Positions 1-8,580 of a stretch of 64,000 bases of DNA are shown piece after piece. The notes under the pieces are model-generated. The model saw nothing but the letters and a program-made list of their open reading frames with translations, was not told where the DNA came from and ran no database searches. Numbering within the stretch: position 1 is the stretch's first letter; each line of letters opens with the position of its first letter. Origin of the DNA: Streptomyces sp. NBC_00483 (GTDB lineage Bacteria; Actinomycetota; Actinomycetes; Streptomycetales; Streptomycetaceae); contig NZ_CP107880.1 in assembly GCF_036013745.1 (NCBI RefSeq), positions 5,518,001-5,582,000 on the forward strand, read 5' to 3'. The translations under genes were made by a program, and so were the position numbers.

Positions 1-101
1 TTTGTGGTGCATCTTCCGTTTCCACTCAGGGCAGTGATGATCCAACGACCGGCTGTTGACCGGCAGTCGGACACCCGGACGGGCACAGCAGGGGGTACGC
101 C

Positions 102-1490
102 ATGGCCGCACGGCCTCTCGTAGCGCGACAGCCCAATGAACGGCTGCAGGCGCTCATCCAGGAAGCGGGCTGTTCGAACGCGGGGTTCGCACGCCGGGTC
201 AATATGTGCGGTGCGGAGCACGGGCTCGATCTGCGCTACGACAAGACGTCCGTGGCGCGTTGGCTGCGCGGGCAGCAGCCGCGCGGCCGGGCGCCGGGGA
301 TCATCGCGGAGGCGCTCGGCCGCAAGCTCGGACGCACGGTGACCATCGACGAGATCGGGATGGCCAACGGGAAGAACCTCGCCTCCGGTGTCGGGCTCCA
401 GTTCTCGCCCACCGTGCTCGGCGCCATTGAGCAGGTGTGCGAGCTGTGGCGAAGTGACGTGGGGCGCAGGGACTTTCTCTCCGGTTCGTCCGTGGCGTCC
501 TCGGCGCTCGTCGAGCCGAGCAGGGACTGGCTGATCTCCGTGCCGGACTCGCAGGTGGCGCGGGCGGCCGGGCCGCGGGTCGGTCCTTCGGACGTGGCGG
601 CGGTGCGGGCGATGACGCAGGCGCTGACCAACCTTGACCATCAGTACGGGAGCGGGCACGTGCGCCCGGTGCTCGTGCACTACCTGAACAGTGTGGTGAG
701 CGGGCTGCTCGCGGGCTCGTACCGCGAGGCGGTGGGGCGTGAACTGTTCTCCGCCGTCGCGCGGTTGACGGAGCTCGCCGGGTACATGGCGATCGACACC
801 GGTCAGCCGGGGCTCGCGCAGCGGTACTACATCCAGGCTCTGCGGCTTGCGCAGGCGGCCGGTGACCGTGGCTACGGCGGGTACGTGCTGGCCGCGTCCA
901 TGAGTCACCTGGCGGCGCAGCTCGGCAATCCGCGTGAGATCTCCCAGCTCGCCCGCGCGGCTCAGGAGGGGGCGCGCGGGCGTGTGACGCCGCGCGCTGA
1001 GGCGATGTTCCACGCCGCCGAAGCGCGCGGCCACGCACTCCTCGGGGACGTGAGGTCGGCGCAGTCCTCCTCCTCGCGCGCGGTCGCCGCCCTGGAACAG
1101 GCCGAAGGGCGGACCGACTCCGGGGACGACCCGGTGTGGATCGCGCACTTCGACCAGGCCTATCTGGCGGACGAACTGGCGCACTGTCACCGTGACTTGG
1201 GTCAGTCGAGGGACGCGGCGCGGTGTGCGCAGGAGTCGTTGGACGGGCATCCGGAGTCGCGGGCCCGGCGTCGCGCGATCGGCCTCGTGCTGCTGGCGAC
1301 GGCGCAGGTGCAGCAGCGGGAGGTGGAACAGGCCTGTCACACGGGACTTCGGGCCGTCGAGCTGCTCGGCACGGTGCGTTCGAACCGGGGCGCGGAGTAT
1401 CTGGACGACTTCAGGGAGCGTCTCGATCCGTTCCGGGAGGAGCCCGTGGTGCGGGAGTTCGGGGCGCGAATGGAGCTTCAGGCGGCGTGA
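102..1490 (+). CDS. HTH regulator with TPR-like C-terminal half
   Basis: A 462-residue cytoplasmic protein. Residues about 10-80 look like a winged or XRE-type DNA-binding segment (pattern SVARWLRGQQPRG, then a conserved GRKLGRTVTIDEIGM stretch). Residues about 160-450 are Ala/Leu-rich helices with repeated A-x-x-Y/A patterns typical of TPR repeats (for example LAQRYYIQALRLAQAAGD). The same order, including an RRDFL motif near residue 123, is seen in the Streptomyces NsdA-like family of developmental and antibiotic regulators; that link is by memory of the family. A GGGGG ribosome binding site lies just upstream of ATG 102. It stands alone, followed by a 190-bp gap. The target genes and ligand are not visible. 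Confidence 0.8.
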   Translation: MAARPLVARQPNERLQALIQEAGCSNAGFARRVNMCGAEHGLDLRYDKTSVARWLRGQQPRGRAPGIIAEALGRKLGRTVTIDEIGMANGKNLASGVGLQFSPTVLGAIEQVCELWRSDVGRRDFLSGSSVASSALVEPSRDWLISVPDSQVARAAGPRVGPSDVAAVRAMTQALTNLDHQYGSGHVRPVLVHYLNSVVSGLLAGSYREAVGRELFSAVARLTELAGYMAIDTGQPGLAQRYYIQALRLAQAAGDRGYGGYVLAASMSHLAAQLGNPREISQLARAAQEGARGRVTPRAEAMFHAAEARGHALLGDVRSAQSSSSRAVAALEQAEGRTDSGDDPVWIAHFDQAYLADELAHCHRDLGQSRDAARCAQESLDGHPESRARRRAIGLVLLATAQVQQREVEQACHTGLRAVELLGTVRSNRGAEYLDDFRERLDPFREEPVVREFGARMELQAA

Positions 1491-1636
1491 GCGGCGCACT
1501 TGTGTGGACATGAGCGGCGTACTGGTGTGACGTGAGCTGTGTCATAACGGGCAAGCCGGCAGGCGGTTTTGTTAGTCGCGTCACTGGGGAGGCTTCCGGG
1601 GTTTGAGGTGCGTAGCACGGGCGTACGAAGACCCGG

Positions 1637-1642
1637 TAGCGT
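1637..1642 (+). promoter_or_regulatory. candidate -10 box (TAGCGT)
   Basis: A TAGCGT hexamer 39 bp before GTG 1681. A good Shine-Dalgarno (TAGGAG, about 1667-1672) follows, so this would be a leadered transcript. No convincing -35 box was found. Confidence 0.35.
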
Positions 1643-1680
1643 GAGCCGACGATTCCGACCCCCTACGTAGGAGTCTTACG

Positions 1681-3258
1681 GTGACGGAGCAGAGCGGGCA
1701 GAGTGGGCAGGGCGAACGCCCGCACCTTCCGCAGGCGCGGCAGACGCACGAAGGTGTCGTGCTGCCTGCCGACGGCGGTGAGCCCCTGTTGCCGGGCACG
1801 TACGGCGACCAGGCGGGTCCGGCGGGCGCGAGCCCGTGGGGGCAGCCCTGGGGGCCCGAGTCCCAGCAGGCGCACAACGCCGGGCCGATGCCGACCTACG
1901 ACGGGTCCATGCCTACGTACGAGTGGGGCCAGCCGCAGGGCGCCGCGGCGATGCCGCCCGCGCAGCAGCAGGACCCCCATGCGCTGCCGCACCAGTCCTA
2001 CGGTGCCGCCCTGCCGCAGCAGCAGCCCGCGCAGGCGCTGCCGCAGCAGTACGCGGAGGCGGGGCCGCTGCCGCCCGCGGCTCCCGCGGGACCCGCCCCC
2101 GGTGCCTACGACGGGGACGCCACGCAGTACATACCCCCGGCGCAGCAGCAGGCGGCCCAGTACGCGGCCGGTCCCGGGCTGCCGCCGGAGGCTCCCGCCC
2201 CGGACGCCACGCAGTTCCTGGGGCGCGCGCAGCCGATGCCCGATGCGGCGCCGCCCGGCTACGGGGGCTCCCCGGACAGCCAGGCCACGCAGTACATACC
2301 GCCGGTGCCCGGGCAGCCGATGCCGGGCCAGGGGATGCCCCCTCAGGGGATGCCCGCTCAGGGGATGCCCGCTCAAGGGATGCCCGCTCAGGACCAGGGC
2401 TACGGGGTACGTCCCGGAGCGCCCGGTGAGCGGCAGCCGCCGGCCGAGTTCGACGCCCTGTTCCGTACGGAGCCGGAGAGCGCGGCCGGAGCGACGCAGC
2501 AGATGCCGCGCTTCGACCCGAACGCGGCGCCGCCCGGACCCGGTGGACCGGGGATGACGGGCATGACGCCGCCCCCGCAGCAGTACGGGTACGAGCCCGA
2601 GCCCCCGCGCGGCGGCAAGACCCGCACGGGTTCCAAGGTGCCGCTGATCGCCGCGGTCGGCGTGGCCATCCTCGTCGTGGGTGTCGGCGCGGGCGCCATG
2701 CTCAGCGGCGGGGACGACGACGACAAGAAGACGGACGCGACGAAGAACGTGTCGAACTCGGCGCCCGCGTCCGAGTCGGCCTCGCCGTCCGTCGACCCGG
2801 CCAAGGCGCAGGCAGTCGAGCTCGACAAGCTGCTCGGCGATTCCAACAACAGCCGCTCTGCCGTGGTGCGTTCGGTCGCGAACATCGGCGGCTGCAAGGC
2901 GCTGCCCCAGGCGTCGAAGGACCTGCGCAGCGCGGCGAACCAGCGCAACGACCTGGTGACGCGCCTCGGCGCGCTTCAGGTGGACCAGCTGCCCGAGCAC
3001 GCCCGTCTCACCGCCGCGCTCACCAGCGCCTGGAAGGCCTCCGCGTCCGCGGACGCCCACTACGCGAAGTGGGGCGACCAGGTCGCTGGGAAGAAGCGCG
3101 CGCTGTGCAAGAAGGGGCATGCCAAGCCGACGTCGGAGCGCAGGGCCGGTGACGGGGCGAGCGGCACGGCGTCCACGCAGAAGCAGCAGGCCTCCAAGCT
3201 GTGGAACGAGATCGCGAGCAAGTACGGGCTGACCCAGCGCTCGGCCGTCCAGCTCTGA
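1681..3258 (+). CDS. Pro/Gln-rich single-pass membrane protein
   Basis: A 525-residue protein starting at GTG behind a TAGGAG ribosome binding site. Residues 1-310 are low complexity, rich in Pro, Gln, Ala and Gly, with repeated DATQYIPP-type units and a short GMPAQ repeat near residues 218-238. A single hydrophobic segment lies at about 320-341 and is followed by an acidic DDDDKK patch. The last 180 residues contain two Cys and a helical region and should be outside the membrane (N-in topology), because there is no signal peptide. No enzyme motif is present. Similar architectures occur next to Streptomyces kinases and cell-envelope genes, but the function is unknown. Confidence 0.8.
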   Translation: MTEQSGQSGQGERPHLPQARQTHEGVVLPADGGEPLLPGTYGDQAGPAGASPWGQPWGPESQQAHNAGPMPTYDGSMPTYEWGQPQGAAAMPPAQQQDPHALPHQSYGAALPQQQPAQALPQQYAEAGPLPPAAPAGPAPGAYDGDATQYIPPAQQQAAQYAAGPGLPPEAPAPDATQFLGRAQPMPDAAPPGYGGSPDSQATQYIPPVPGQPMPGQGMPPQGMPAQGMPAQGMPAQDQGYGVRPGAPGERQPPAEFDALFRTEPESAAGATQQMPRFDPNAAPPGPGGPGMTGMTPPPQQYGYEPEPPRGGKTRTGSKVPLIAAVGVAILVVGVGAGAMLSGGDDDDKKTDATKNVSNSAPASESASPSVDPAKAQAVELDKLLGDSNNSRSAVVRSVANIGGCKALPQASKDLRSAANQRNDLVTRLGALQVDQLPEHARLTAALTSAWKASASADAHYAKWGDQVAGKKRALCKKGHAKPTSERRAGDGASGTASTQKQQASKLWNEIASKYGLTQRSAVQL

Positions 3259-3269
3259 CGGGTTCGGCG

Positions 3270-3341
3270 GCAGCCGCGATCTCGGAGGCAGTCGCGGCCT
3301 CGGAGGTAGTCGCGGATTCGGAAGCGGTCGCGATCAGGAAA
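3270..3341. repeat. four tandem copies of an 18-bp unit
   Basis: Units start at 3270, 3288, 3306 and 3324 with consensus GCAGTCGCGGNCTCGGAG. They fill the gap between two convergent genes, and the last unit covers the stop codon of the lipoprotein gene on the minus strand. Confidence 0.75.
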
Positions 3342-4620
3342 GCCCGGCGAGCGTGCCCGTCACGTCCACCGAGGACTTCCTGGTCGCCTTGAGCCGCCCG
3401 GAGACGACCTTCTGGAAGGTCACCCGCGCGTTGACCAGGCGCGGGAAGTCGCCGACCGGGGACATGTGGTCGTAGCCCCAGCGCAGCGGCGGCGTGAGCC
3501 CGCCGGTCGTGACCTTGACGTCGTCGTCGAGGGCGGTGCGCACGGTGCGCGCGGTGACCGCGCCGTCGCCGGCCGACTCGATGATCTGCCGCAGCACCTC
3601 GTACGCGATCCAGGTGGTCTGCACGCCCGCGTCCGCCGGGTCGATCCGGTTGTCGCCGAAGGCCTGCTCGTTGATCGCCCGCTTCATGGGGTCCCAGCGC
3701 GCGTCGTCCGACGCCGGGTACCAGCTGGTCACGTACGCCCCTTCGTAGGGGCTCTCCGGGCCGCCGGTGCGGTCGACGACGGTCTGGTCGACGCTGCCGA
3801 GGACAGTGGCGGTGCGCACCGAGGGGTAGTCCTCGCGCAGCCGCCGGAACGAGTCGAAGAACGTGTTCGTACGCTCCCCGAGCACCGCCGCGACGCAGCC
3901 CTCGCCCTGCGGCGCCCGGCTCGCGGTGTCGAGGGCGCGGCGGGCCTGGTCGGCGTAGTCGGTGGCGTCGTCGGCGGCGAGCATGTCGACGGCGGCGGGG
4001 CGGTGGCGCAGCGCGAGGCCGGAGTTGAGCAGCGGCGCGAGCTGGTCTCCGGCGATGGAGTCGGGGCGGATCAGGACGGTGCGGGCGCAAGGCCCGGACA
4101 GCTGGCGCCCGTTGCCGGCGAGGAGGGCGGCCTGGCCGCCGTTGACAGGGTAGGACAGCGGGCTGGTGAACTCCGCCTCGGTGGCGCCGTAGCCGCCTAT
4201 GTAGGGGATGCCCGCGGACTCCAGCGGCGGCAGGAAGGCGTTCGAGTGCTGGCTGTACGAGCCGACGACCGCCACGGCGTCGTGCTCGACGGCGGAGCGG
4301 GCGCACCTGGCGGCGTCCACGCTGTCGTTGTGGTCGTTGCAGGTGAGGACCTTCAGCGTCCGGCCGCCGATGCCGCCGTGGGCGTTGATCCAGCGTGCGT
4401 AGGCCCGCGCCATGGCGGGCACCCCGGGCATGTTCGTCGCCCTGGTCTTCTCGGGGGCCCAGGTCATGACGGTCACCGGCCGGTCTCCCGCGCCCTTGGC
4501 GTCGCCGGGGACGAGCCCGCACCCGGCGACCAGGGCGGCGCTCAGGAGCACGGCCGCGGTGCGTATGTGGCTTCGGGGGGCGATGCGGTTACGGGTGCTG
4601 CTGGGGCGCCTGCCGGTCAT
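3334..4620 (-). CDS. branched-chain amino acid-type solute-binding lipoprotein
   Basis: 428 residues. The N-terminus has an Arg-rich start, a hydrophobic segment and the lipobox LVAGC (Cys near residue 34), so it should be a lipid-anchored extracytoplasmic protein. The rest matches the type I periplasmic-binding fold of the leucine/isoleucine/valine receptor family (Peripla_BP_6): an early segment on motion through time and place (GVPAMARAYARWINAHGGIGGR), a Cys-containing DHNDS region and a VGSYS loop. It binds a small ligand for an ABC importer in known relatives. No permease or ATPase gene is adjacent, so it is an orphan here. It could also act as a sensor lipoprotein. Confidence 0.8.
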   Translation of the reverse strand: MTGRRPSSTRNRIAPRSHIRTAAVLLSAALVAGCGLVPGDAKGAGDRPVTVMTWAPEKTRATNMPGVPAMARAYARWINAHGGIGGRTLKVLTCNDHNDSVDAARCARSAVEHDAVAVVGSYSQHSNAFLPPLESAGIPYIGGYGATEAEFTSPLSYPVNGGQAALLAGNGRQLSGPCARTVLIRPDSIAGDQLAPLLNSGLALRHRPAAVDMLAADDATDYADQARRALDTASRAPQGEGCVAAVLGERTNTFFDSFRRLREDYPSVRTATVLGSVDQTVVDRTGGPESPYEGAYVTSWYPASDDARWDPMKRAINEQAFGDNRIDPADAGVQTTWIAYEVLRQIIESAGDGAVTARTVRTALDDDVKVTTGGLTPPLRWGYDHMSPVGDFPRLVNARVTFQKVVSGRLKATRKSSVDVTGTLAGLS

Positions 4621-4737
4621 GTGCCCGCACGATTCCGCCGCACCGCCAACGGTCGAGTGACCCGCGGTCGACGCGTGGTGACAATGAGGTGAATTACGGG
4701 GGTCGTGCGGGGCTCAAGAGGCCGGGACGTACGATCG

Positions 4738-5238
4738 ATGACCGTGCAAACCTCGGACAACTCTTCCCGTCGCGGCCGTCGCTCAACGAAGATGGGCGGC
4801 ATGCCACTCAACGACATGCCGTGGTGGCGCTGGCGCAGCAACGTGCGTTCCGCGCTGCACATGCTCTCCGACCCGTCGTTCCAGCGGGACGTCTGGCAGG
4901 CAGGCGTGGACGGATACGGGGACGTGACCGACGCCGTGTACCGCCTCGTCGAGGACACCTGGCTGGACAACTGGTCCGCCGAGAAATACGTCGGGACGAT
5001 CTTCCGGGACTCGCAGGAGGCGGCGCTCGTCGACTCCGCCGTGCTCCGGGTCCTGCGGATCATGCACCAGGTGGGCCCCGACGCCCCGGTCGCCGCGTAT
5101 CTGAACCACGAGGGCTGGCCGGAGGCGGTCCGCGCGGCCCGCGACGCCCATGTGAGGCTCGCCACGAGCGACGGCGAGGACCCGGACATGGCCCCGCAGA
5201 CCCTCGAGGTGCTGCGGATCGTGACGAGGGCGGCGTAA
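4738..5238 (+). CDS. SCO4402 family protein
   Basis: About 166 residues if translation starts at ATG 4738. An upstream GTG at 4705 and an internal ATG at 4792 (MGGMPLNDMPWWRW) are alternatives, and none has a strong ribosome binding site. The conserved part starts at PLNDMPWWRWRSNVRSALHM. It is a small soluble, helical, acidic protein with no signal peptide or recognised catalytic motif. It matches a family named after S. coelicolor SCO4402, where the next gene is also purU, so the gene order is conserved. The function is unknown. Confidence 0.75.
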   Translation: MTVQTSDNSSRRGRRSTKMGGMPLNDMPWWRWRSNVRSALHMLSDPSFQRDVWQAGVDGYGDVTDAVYRLVEDTWLDNWSAEKYVGTIFRDSQEAALVDSAVLRVLRIMHQVGPDAPVAAYLNHEGWPEAVRAARDAHVRLATSDGEDPDMAPQTLEVLRIVTRAA

Positions 5239-5287
5239 CCGCCGGACAGCTCGGTGGGAGGGGCCGAGGGTATGGGACCCTTGGCCC

Positions 5288-6154
5288 ATGAACGCGCAGT
5301 CCGCCCCCGAGCAGTACGTCCTCACCCTCTCCTGCCCCGACAAGCAGGGCATCGTGCACGCCGTGTCGAGCTACCTCTTCATGACCGGCTGCAACATCGA
5401 GGACAGCCAGCAGTTCGGTGACCACGACACGGGACTGTTCTTCATGCGCGTCCACTTCAGCGCGGACACCCACGTGACCGTGGAGAAGCTGCGCGCCAGC
5501 TTCGCCGCGATCGGCGACTCGTTCCAGATGGACTGGCAGATCCACCGGGCCTCGGACCGGATGAAGGTCGTCCTGATGGTCAGCAAGTTCGGCCACTGCC
5601 TCAACGACCTGCTCTTCCGGGCCCGGATCGGCGCGCTGCCGGTCGACATCGCCGCGGTCGTCTCCAACCACACGGAGTTCGCCGAGCTGGTCGCCTCGTA
5701 CGACATCCCCTTCCACCACATCCCGGTGACGAAGGAGACGAAGGCGCAGGCCGAGCAGCAGGTGCTCGATCTGGTGCGGGACGAGGGCGTCGAGCTGGTC
5801 GTGCTCGCGCGGTACATGCAGGTGCTGTCGGACGACCTGTGCAAGCAGCTCAGCGGGCGGATCATCAACATCCACCACTCGTTCCTGCCGAGCTTCAAGG
5901 GCGCGAAGCCGTACCACCAGGCGCATGCGCGTGGTGTGAAGCTGATCGGTGCGACCGCGCACTACGTGACGGCCGACCTCGACGAGGGGCCGATCATCGA
6001 GCAGGAGGTCGAGCGGGTCGGGCATGACGTCACGCCGGATCAGCTGGTCGCCATCGGGCGGGACGTCGAGTGCCAGGCGCTGGCGCGGGCCGTGAAGTGG
6101 CATGCGGAGCGCAGGATTCTTTTGAACGGTCGGCGTACGGTCGTCTTCGCCTGA
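5288..6154 (+). CDS. purU: formyltetrahydrofolate deformylase
   Basis: 288 residues, the usual length. Hydrolyses 10-formyl-tetrahydrofolate to formate and tetrahydrofolate, balancing the one-carbon pool and supplying formate. Residues about 10-85 form an ACT domain (LTLSCPDKQGIVHAVS), and residues about 95-288 the formyltransferase domain. The signature NIHHSFLPSFKGAKPYHQA carries the catalytic Asn-His pair, and the later VTADLDEGPIIEQ contains the conserved Asp. It lies 49 bp after the SCO4402-type gene and probably has its own promoter. A dispersed GC-rich element follows and may end transcription. Confidence 0.95.
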   Translation: MNAQSAPEQYVLTLSCPDKQGIVHAVSSYLFMTGCNIEDSQQFGDHDTGLFFMRVHFSADTHVTVEKLRASFAAIGDSFQMDWQIHRASDRMKVVLMVSKFGHCLNDLLFRARIGALPVDIAAVVSNHTEFAELVASYDIPFHHIPVTKETKAQAEQQVLDLVRDEGVELVVLARYMQVLSDDLCKQLSGRIINIHHSFLPSFKGAKPYHQAHARGVKLIGATAHYVTADLDEGPIIEQEVERVGHDVTPDQLVAIGRDVECQALARAVKWHAERRILLNGRRTVVFA

Positions 6155-6167
6155 TCAGCCCCGCCGG

Positions 6168-6300
6168 CAACTTAAGCCCCGCCGGCGATTGAGGCGCGGG
6201 GTCCGGGGCAGAGCCCCGCGGCGTCAACCCCGACGGGGCGAAGGACACGGGGCTCTGCCCCGGACCCCGCGGGCTCTCGTCCCAGAGCGGGGCTTGATTT
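6168..6300. repeat. dispersed GC-rich element, copy 1 (head-to-head pair)
   Basis: Two inverted copies of the core GGGGTCCGGGGCAGAGCCCC (6198-6217 and its reverse complement at 6249-6268), each flanked by the associated AAGCCCCGCCGGC and GGGCTCTCGTCC segments. The pair can fold into a very long hairpin and sits between the converging purU and anti-sigma genes, so it may act as a bidirectional terminator. Confidence 0.8.
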
Positions 6301-6363
6301 TGCCGAACCGGGCTTGATGGCACCGAACCGGGCTTGGATGGCCGAACGGAGCTTGGCTCGGCG

Positions 6364-7704
6364 TCACAACCGGCTCAGGCCAGCCGTCGCAGACAAGACG
6401 TCGCGGATGGCCTCGCGGTCGCCGATCTGGCCCGCTGCCGCTTCCTCCGGGAGGACGTGGCCCGCGGCGAGGCGGCAGAATTCGACGCCGTCCAGGGCGA
6501 CATGGGCCACTTCCCGCTCGTCGGAGCCGACCGCCGCGGGGGAGTCGAGGGCGATCAGCCACTCGCCGCCACCCGCCCCCTCGACCTCCAGGCGCAGGCT
6601 GCGGCCGGGGCGCCCCGCACCGACGAGTTCCCGGGCGGGGGCCGCGAGGCCGTGTCGACGGCGCGCGGCCAGGGAGCCGGGGAGCAGCCGGGCGGCGAGG
6701 TCGATCATTCGGTTGAGGTGGCGCGGGGACGGGGCCTCGTAGGGGTAGTCGACCGCGTCCGCGATGTCACCGGCGTGGATCCAGCACTCGAAGGCCCGGT
6801 CGATCATGGCGTCGCGCAGCGCGAGCTCGAAATTGCCGTACGACACGGGGAGTTGACCCGAGCCTCCGGCGCCGGCCTCGTCCGAGCCCGCGAAGGACAC
6901 CGTGCGGATGACGGCGTGCGACTGCTCGCGCCAGGGCGCCCGTACCGCGCGCGTGGGCGGGAAGTAGGACGACTTCCAGTACGCCTTGGTCCTCGCGGTG
7001 GGGCCGAGCTCCGGCGGCACGGGGGAGGGGTCCTCCAGGCCGAGGGCGCGGGCGACCAGGCCGTCGACGCTGGTGAGATGGGCGATCACACCCGCGACCG
7101 TGGTCTTCTTGCCGACCTGCTCCGCCCCCTCGTACCAGCGGAGCCGCACCGGCGCGTGCCATTCGCCGTCGCCGATGTCCTGGAGCAGCGCGTCGAGCCG
7201 GGCGGTCTCCGCGTCGTACGGGGTGGCCCAGCCGGGGACGGGGATGCGGGCGGGGCGCCGGGTGAGGCAGCCCTCCAGGACGCGGGAGCGCAGCATCGGG
7301 TCGAGGTCGAGGCTCTCCTCGGCGTGCAGCAGGCCGACGGCGTCGCGCAGCCGCAGCGCCTCCTCGGCGCAGGCGCCGCAGTCGCCGAGGTGGATCTCGA
7401 CGGCGGCCGCTTCCTCGGGGGAGCAGGCGGCCAGCGCCCAGGCGCCGAGCAGCGACTTGAGGACGCGGTGCTCCAGGACGGCCGGTTCGGCCGCCGTGAC
7501 CTCGGGCAGCGGGCGGCCGGCGTCCTCGACGGAGGAGCGGGGCGTCGGTATCCAGGGTCGGTCCGCGGGGCCGGGGCCCGCGGCGCCGGGCGACGGCTGG
7601 TCCCTGCCGAACGCCTCGTTCCCGCCTTGCTGTTCACCTTCTCCGGCGCCCTCGGGCTCCTCCTCGAAGGGGTTGAACCGGCCCGGCCCGTTCGCCGCGC
7701 TCAC
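6364..7704 (-). CDS. zinc-finger anti-sigma factor fused to a DinB/MPI-like domain
   Basis: 446 residues. Residues 1-75 are a disordered Pro/Gly-rich tail. Residues about 76-125 form an anti-sigma zinc-finger segment with the HxxxCxxC motif at about 105-112 (HLGDCGAC). Residues about 150-350 match the maleylpyruvate-isomerase N-terminal/DinB-like four-helix domain (VAGVIAHLTSVDGLVARALG and later CWIHAGDIADAVD), with a further C-terminal domain. No membrane segment was found, so it should be cytosolic. The start overlaps the sigma-factor stop by 4 bp (ATGA), showing translational coupling. It is inferred to hold and release the upstream sigma factor, with the second domain sensing a ligand or thiol. 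Confidence 0.85.
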   Translation of the reverse strand: MSAANGPGRFNPFEEEPEGAGEGEQQGGNEAFGRDQPSPGAAGPGPADRPWIPTPRSSVEDAGRPLPEVTAAEPAVLEHRVLKSLLGAWALAACSPEEAAAVEIHLGDCGACAEEALRLRDAVGLLHAEESLDLDPMLRSRVLEGCLTRRPARIPVPGWATPYDAETARLDALLQDIGDGEWHAPVRLRWYEGAEQVGKKTTVAGVIAHLTSVDGLVARALGLEDPSPVPPELGPTARTKAYWKSSYFPPTRAVRAPWREQSHAVIRTVSFAGSDEAGAGGSGQLPVSYGNFELALRDAMIDRAFECWIHAGDIADAVDYPYEAPSPRHLNRMIDLAARLLPGSLAARRRHGLAAPARELVGAGRPGRSLRLEVEGAGGGEWLIALDSPAAVGSDEREVAHVALDGVEFCRLAAGHVLPEEAAAGQIGDREAIRDVLSATAGLSRL

Positions 7705-8276
7705 GCCGGCCTCCCGTAGCTGCGGCCGGGAGGTGTGCCCGCGTTGTGGGCCGTCGACAGGAGCTGCAGGCCGAGGCGGAGCCTGCGGCGGGCCTCGTCC
7801 TCGGTGACGCCGAGGTCGGCGGCGGTCTGGCGGTAGTCACGGCGCTGGAAGTACGCGAGGTTGAGCGCTTCGCGCAGCGGGGCGGGCATGGACGTCACGA
7901 TGTAGTCGGCGCGGGCCGCTGCGGAGGCGTGACGCACCTTGCGCTCCAGGTCCTCGGTGGTGCCGAGCCCGGTGCGCACGAGGGCGGCGGACTCGGTCTG
8001 GCGCAGGCGCTGCACCGCGTGCCGGTGGGTGAGAGTGGCGATGAAAGAGCGCAGCGGGCCCTGCTTGGGGTCGTAGGACTCCGGATTCTCCCAGATCTGT
8101 GTGAACACGTCACGGGTGATCTGGTCGGCCGCCGTCTCGTCGTCGAGCACGCGGTGCGCCAGGCCGTGCACCAGTGAGGCGAACCGGTCGTAGAGCTCGC
8201 CGAGCGCGGCCGCCTCCCCGTGGGCCAGGCGCTGCTGCATCCTGCGGTCCCAGCGGGACGGGGTGTCCTTGGGCAT
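7701..8276 (-). CDS. ECF-type RNA polymerase sigma factor
   Basis: 191 residues. Region 2 lies at about 22-92 (ELYDRFASLVHGLAHRVLDD, then DVFTQIWENPESYDP and the basic THRHAVQRLRQ end). Region 4 lies at about 125-175 (MPAPLREALNLAYFQRRDYR, then the helix-turn-helix QTAADLGVTEDEARRRLRLG). It directs RNA polymerase to its own promoters. A GAGGGGG ribosome binding site precedes ATG 8276. It is translationally coupled to the anti-sigma gene downstream. A perfect 18-bp palindrome 56 bp upstream is a likely control site. Confidence 0.9.
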   Translation of the reverse strand: MPKDTPSRWDRRMQQRLAHGEAAALGELYDRFASLVHGLAHRVLDDETAADQITRDVFTQIWENPESYDPKQGPLRSFIATLTHRHAVQRLRQTESAALVRTGLGTTEDLERKVRHASAAARADYIVTSMPAPLREALNLAYFQRRDYRQTAADLGVTEDEARRRLRLGLQLLSTAHNAGTPPGRSYGRPA

Positions 8277-8580
8277 GGGGCCCCCTCACCGACTGCCCGA
8301 ACCATCTACTCTGCCTTGCTACTCGAATGTAACTGTCGGCGCCGACAGTGCACTCTCCTTTGCCGCATTGTGCGCGCCTGGGGAGCAGTAGGTGGTAAAG
8401 GCATTCGCCCCCGGAAACACGATGAGCGATTTGCTTCACATGTGACCGGCCAGGGCTTAACCAGGCCATATGTGATAGGTCTGCGGGAGTGTTTCATCCC
8501 GGTGCGGCAGGGCAGCCGCGCAGAAGAAACGTAGGGACAGATTCCGGATCGTCGATATTCCCGAACGAGAGGCATGGCGC
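8277..8580. other. intergenic control region between sigma factor and STAS gene
   Basis: A 304-bp divergent gap. It contains the perfect palindrome at 8332-8349 and a 10-bp palindrome TCACATGTGA at 8436-8445. The stretch around 8440-8560 is less GC-rich than its surroundings, and a GAGAGG ribosome binding site lies near 8568. No small gene with good codon bias was seen. Confidence 0.6.
8332..8349. promoter_or_regulatory. perfect 18-bp palindrome upstream of the sigma factor gene
   Basis: ACTGTCGGCGCCGACAGT is fully self-complementary with no spacer. It lies 56-73 bp before the sigma-factor start, where an operator would sit. Confidence 0.55.

Noticed and set aside
3253..3268. Half-site of the regulon operator at the end of the Pro/Gln-rich gene
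   Set aside because: Only TCTGACGGG is present; the second half is missing and it lies over a stop codon.
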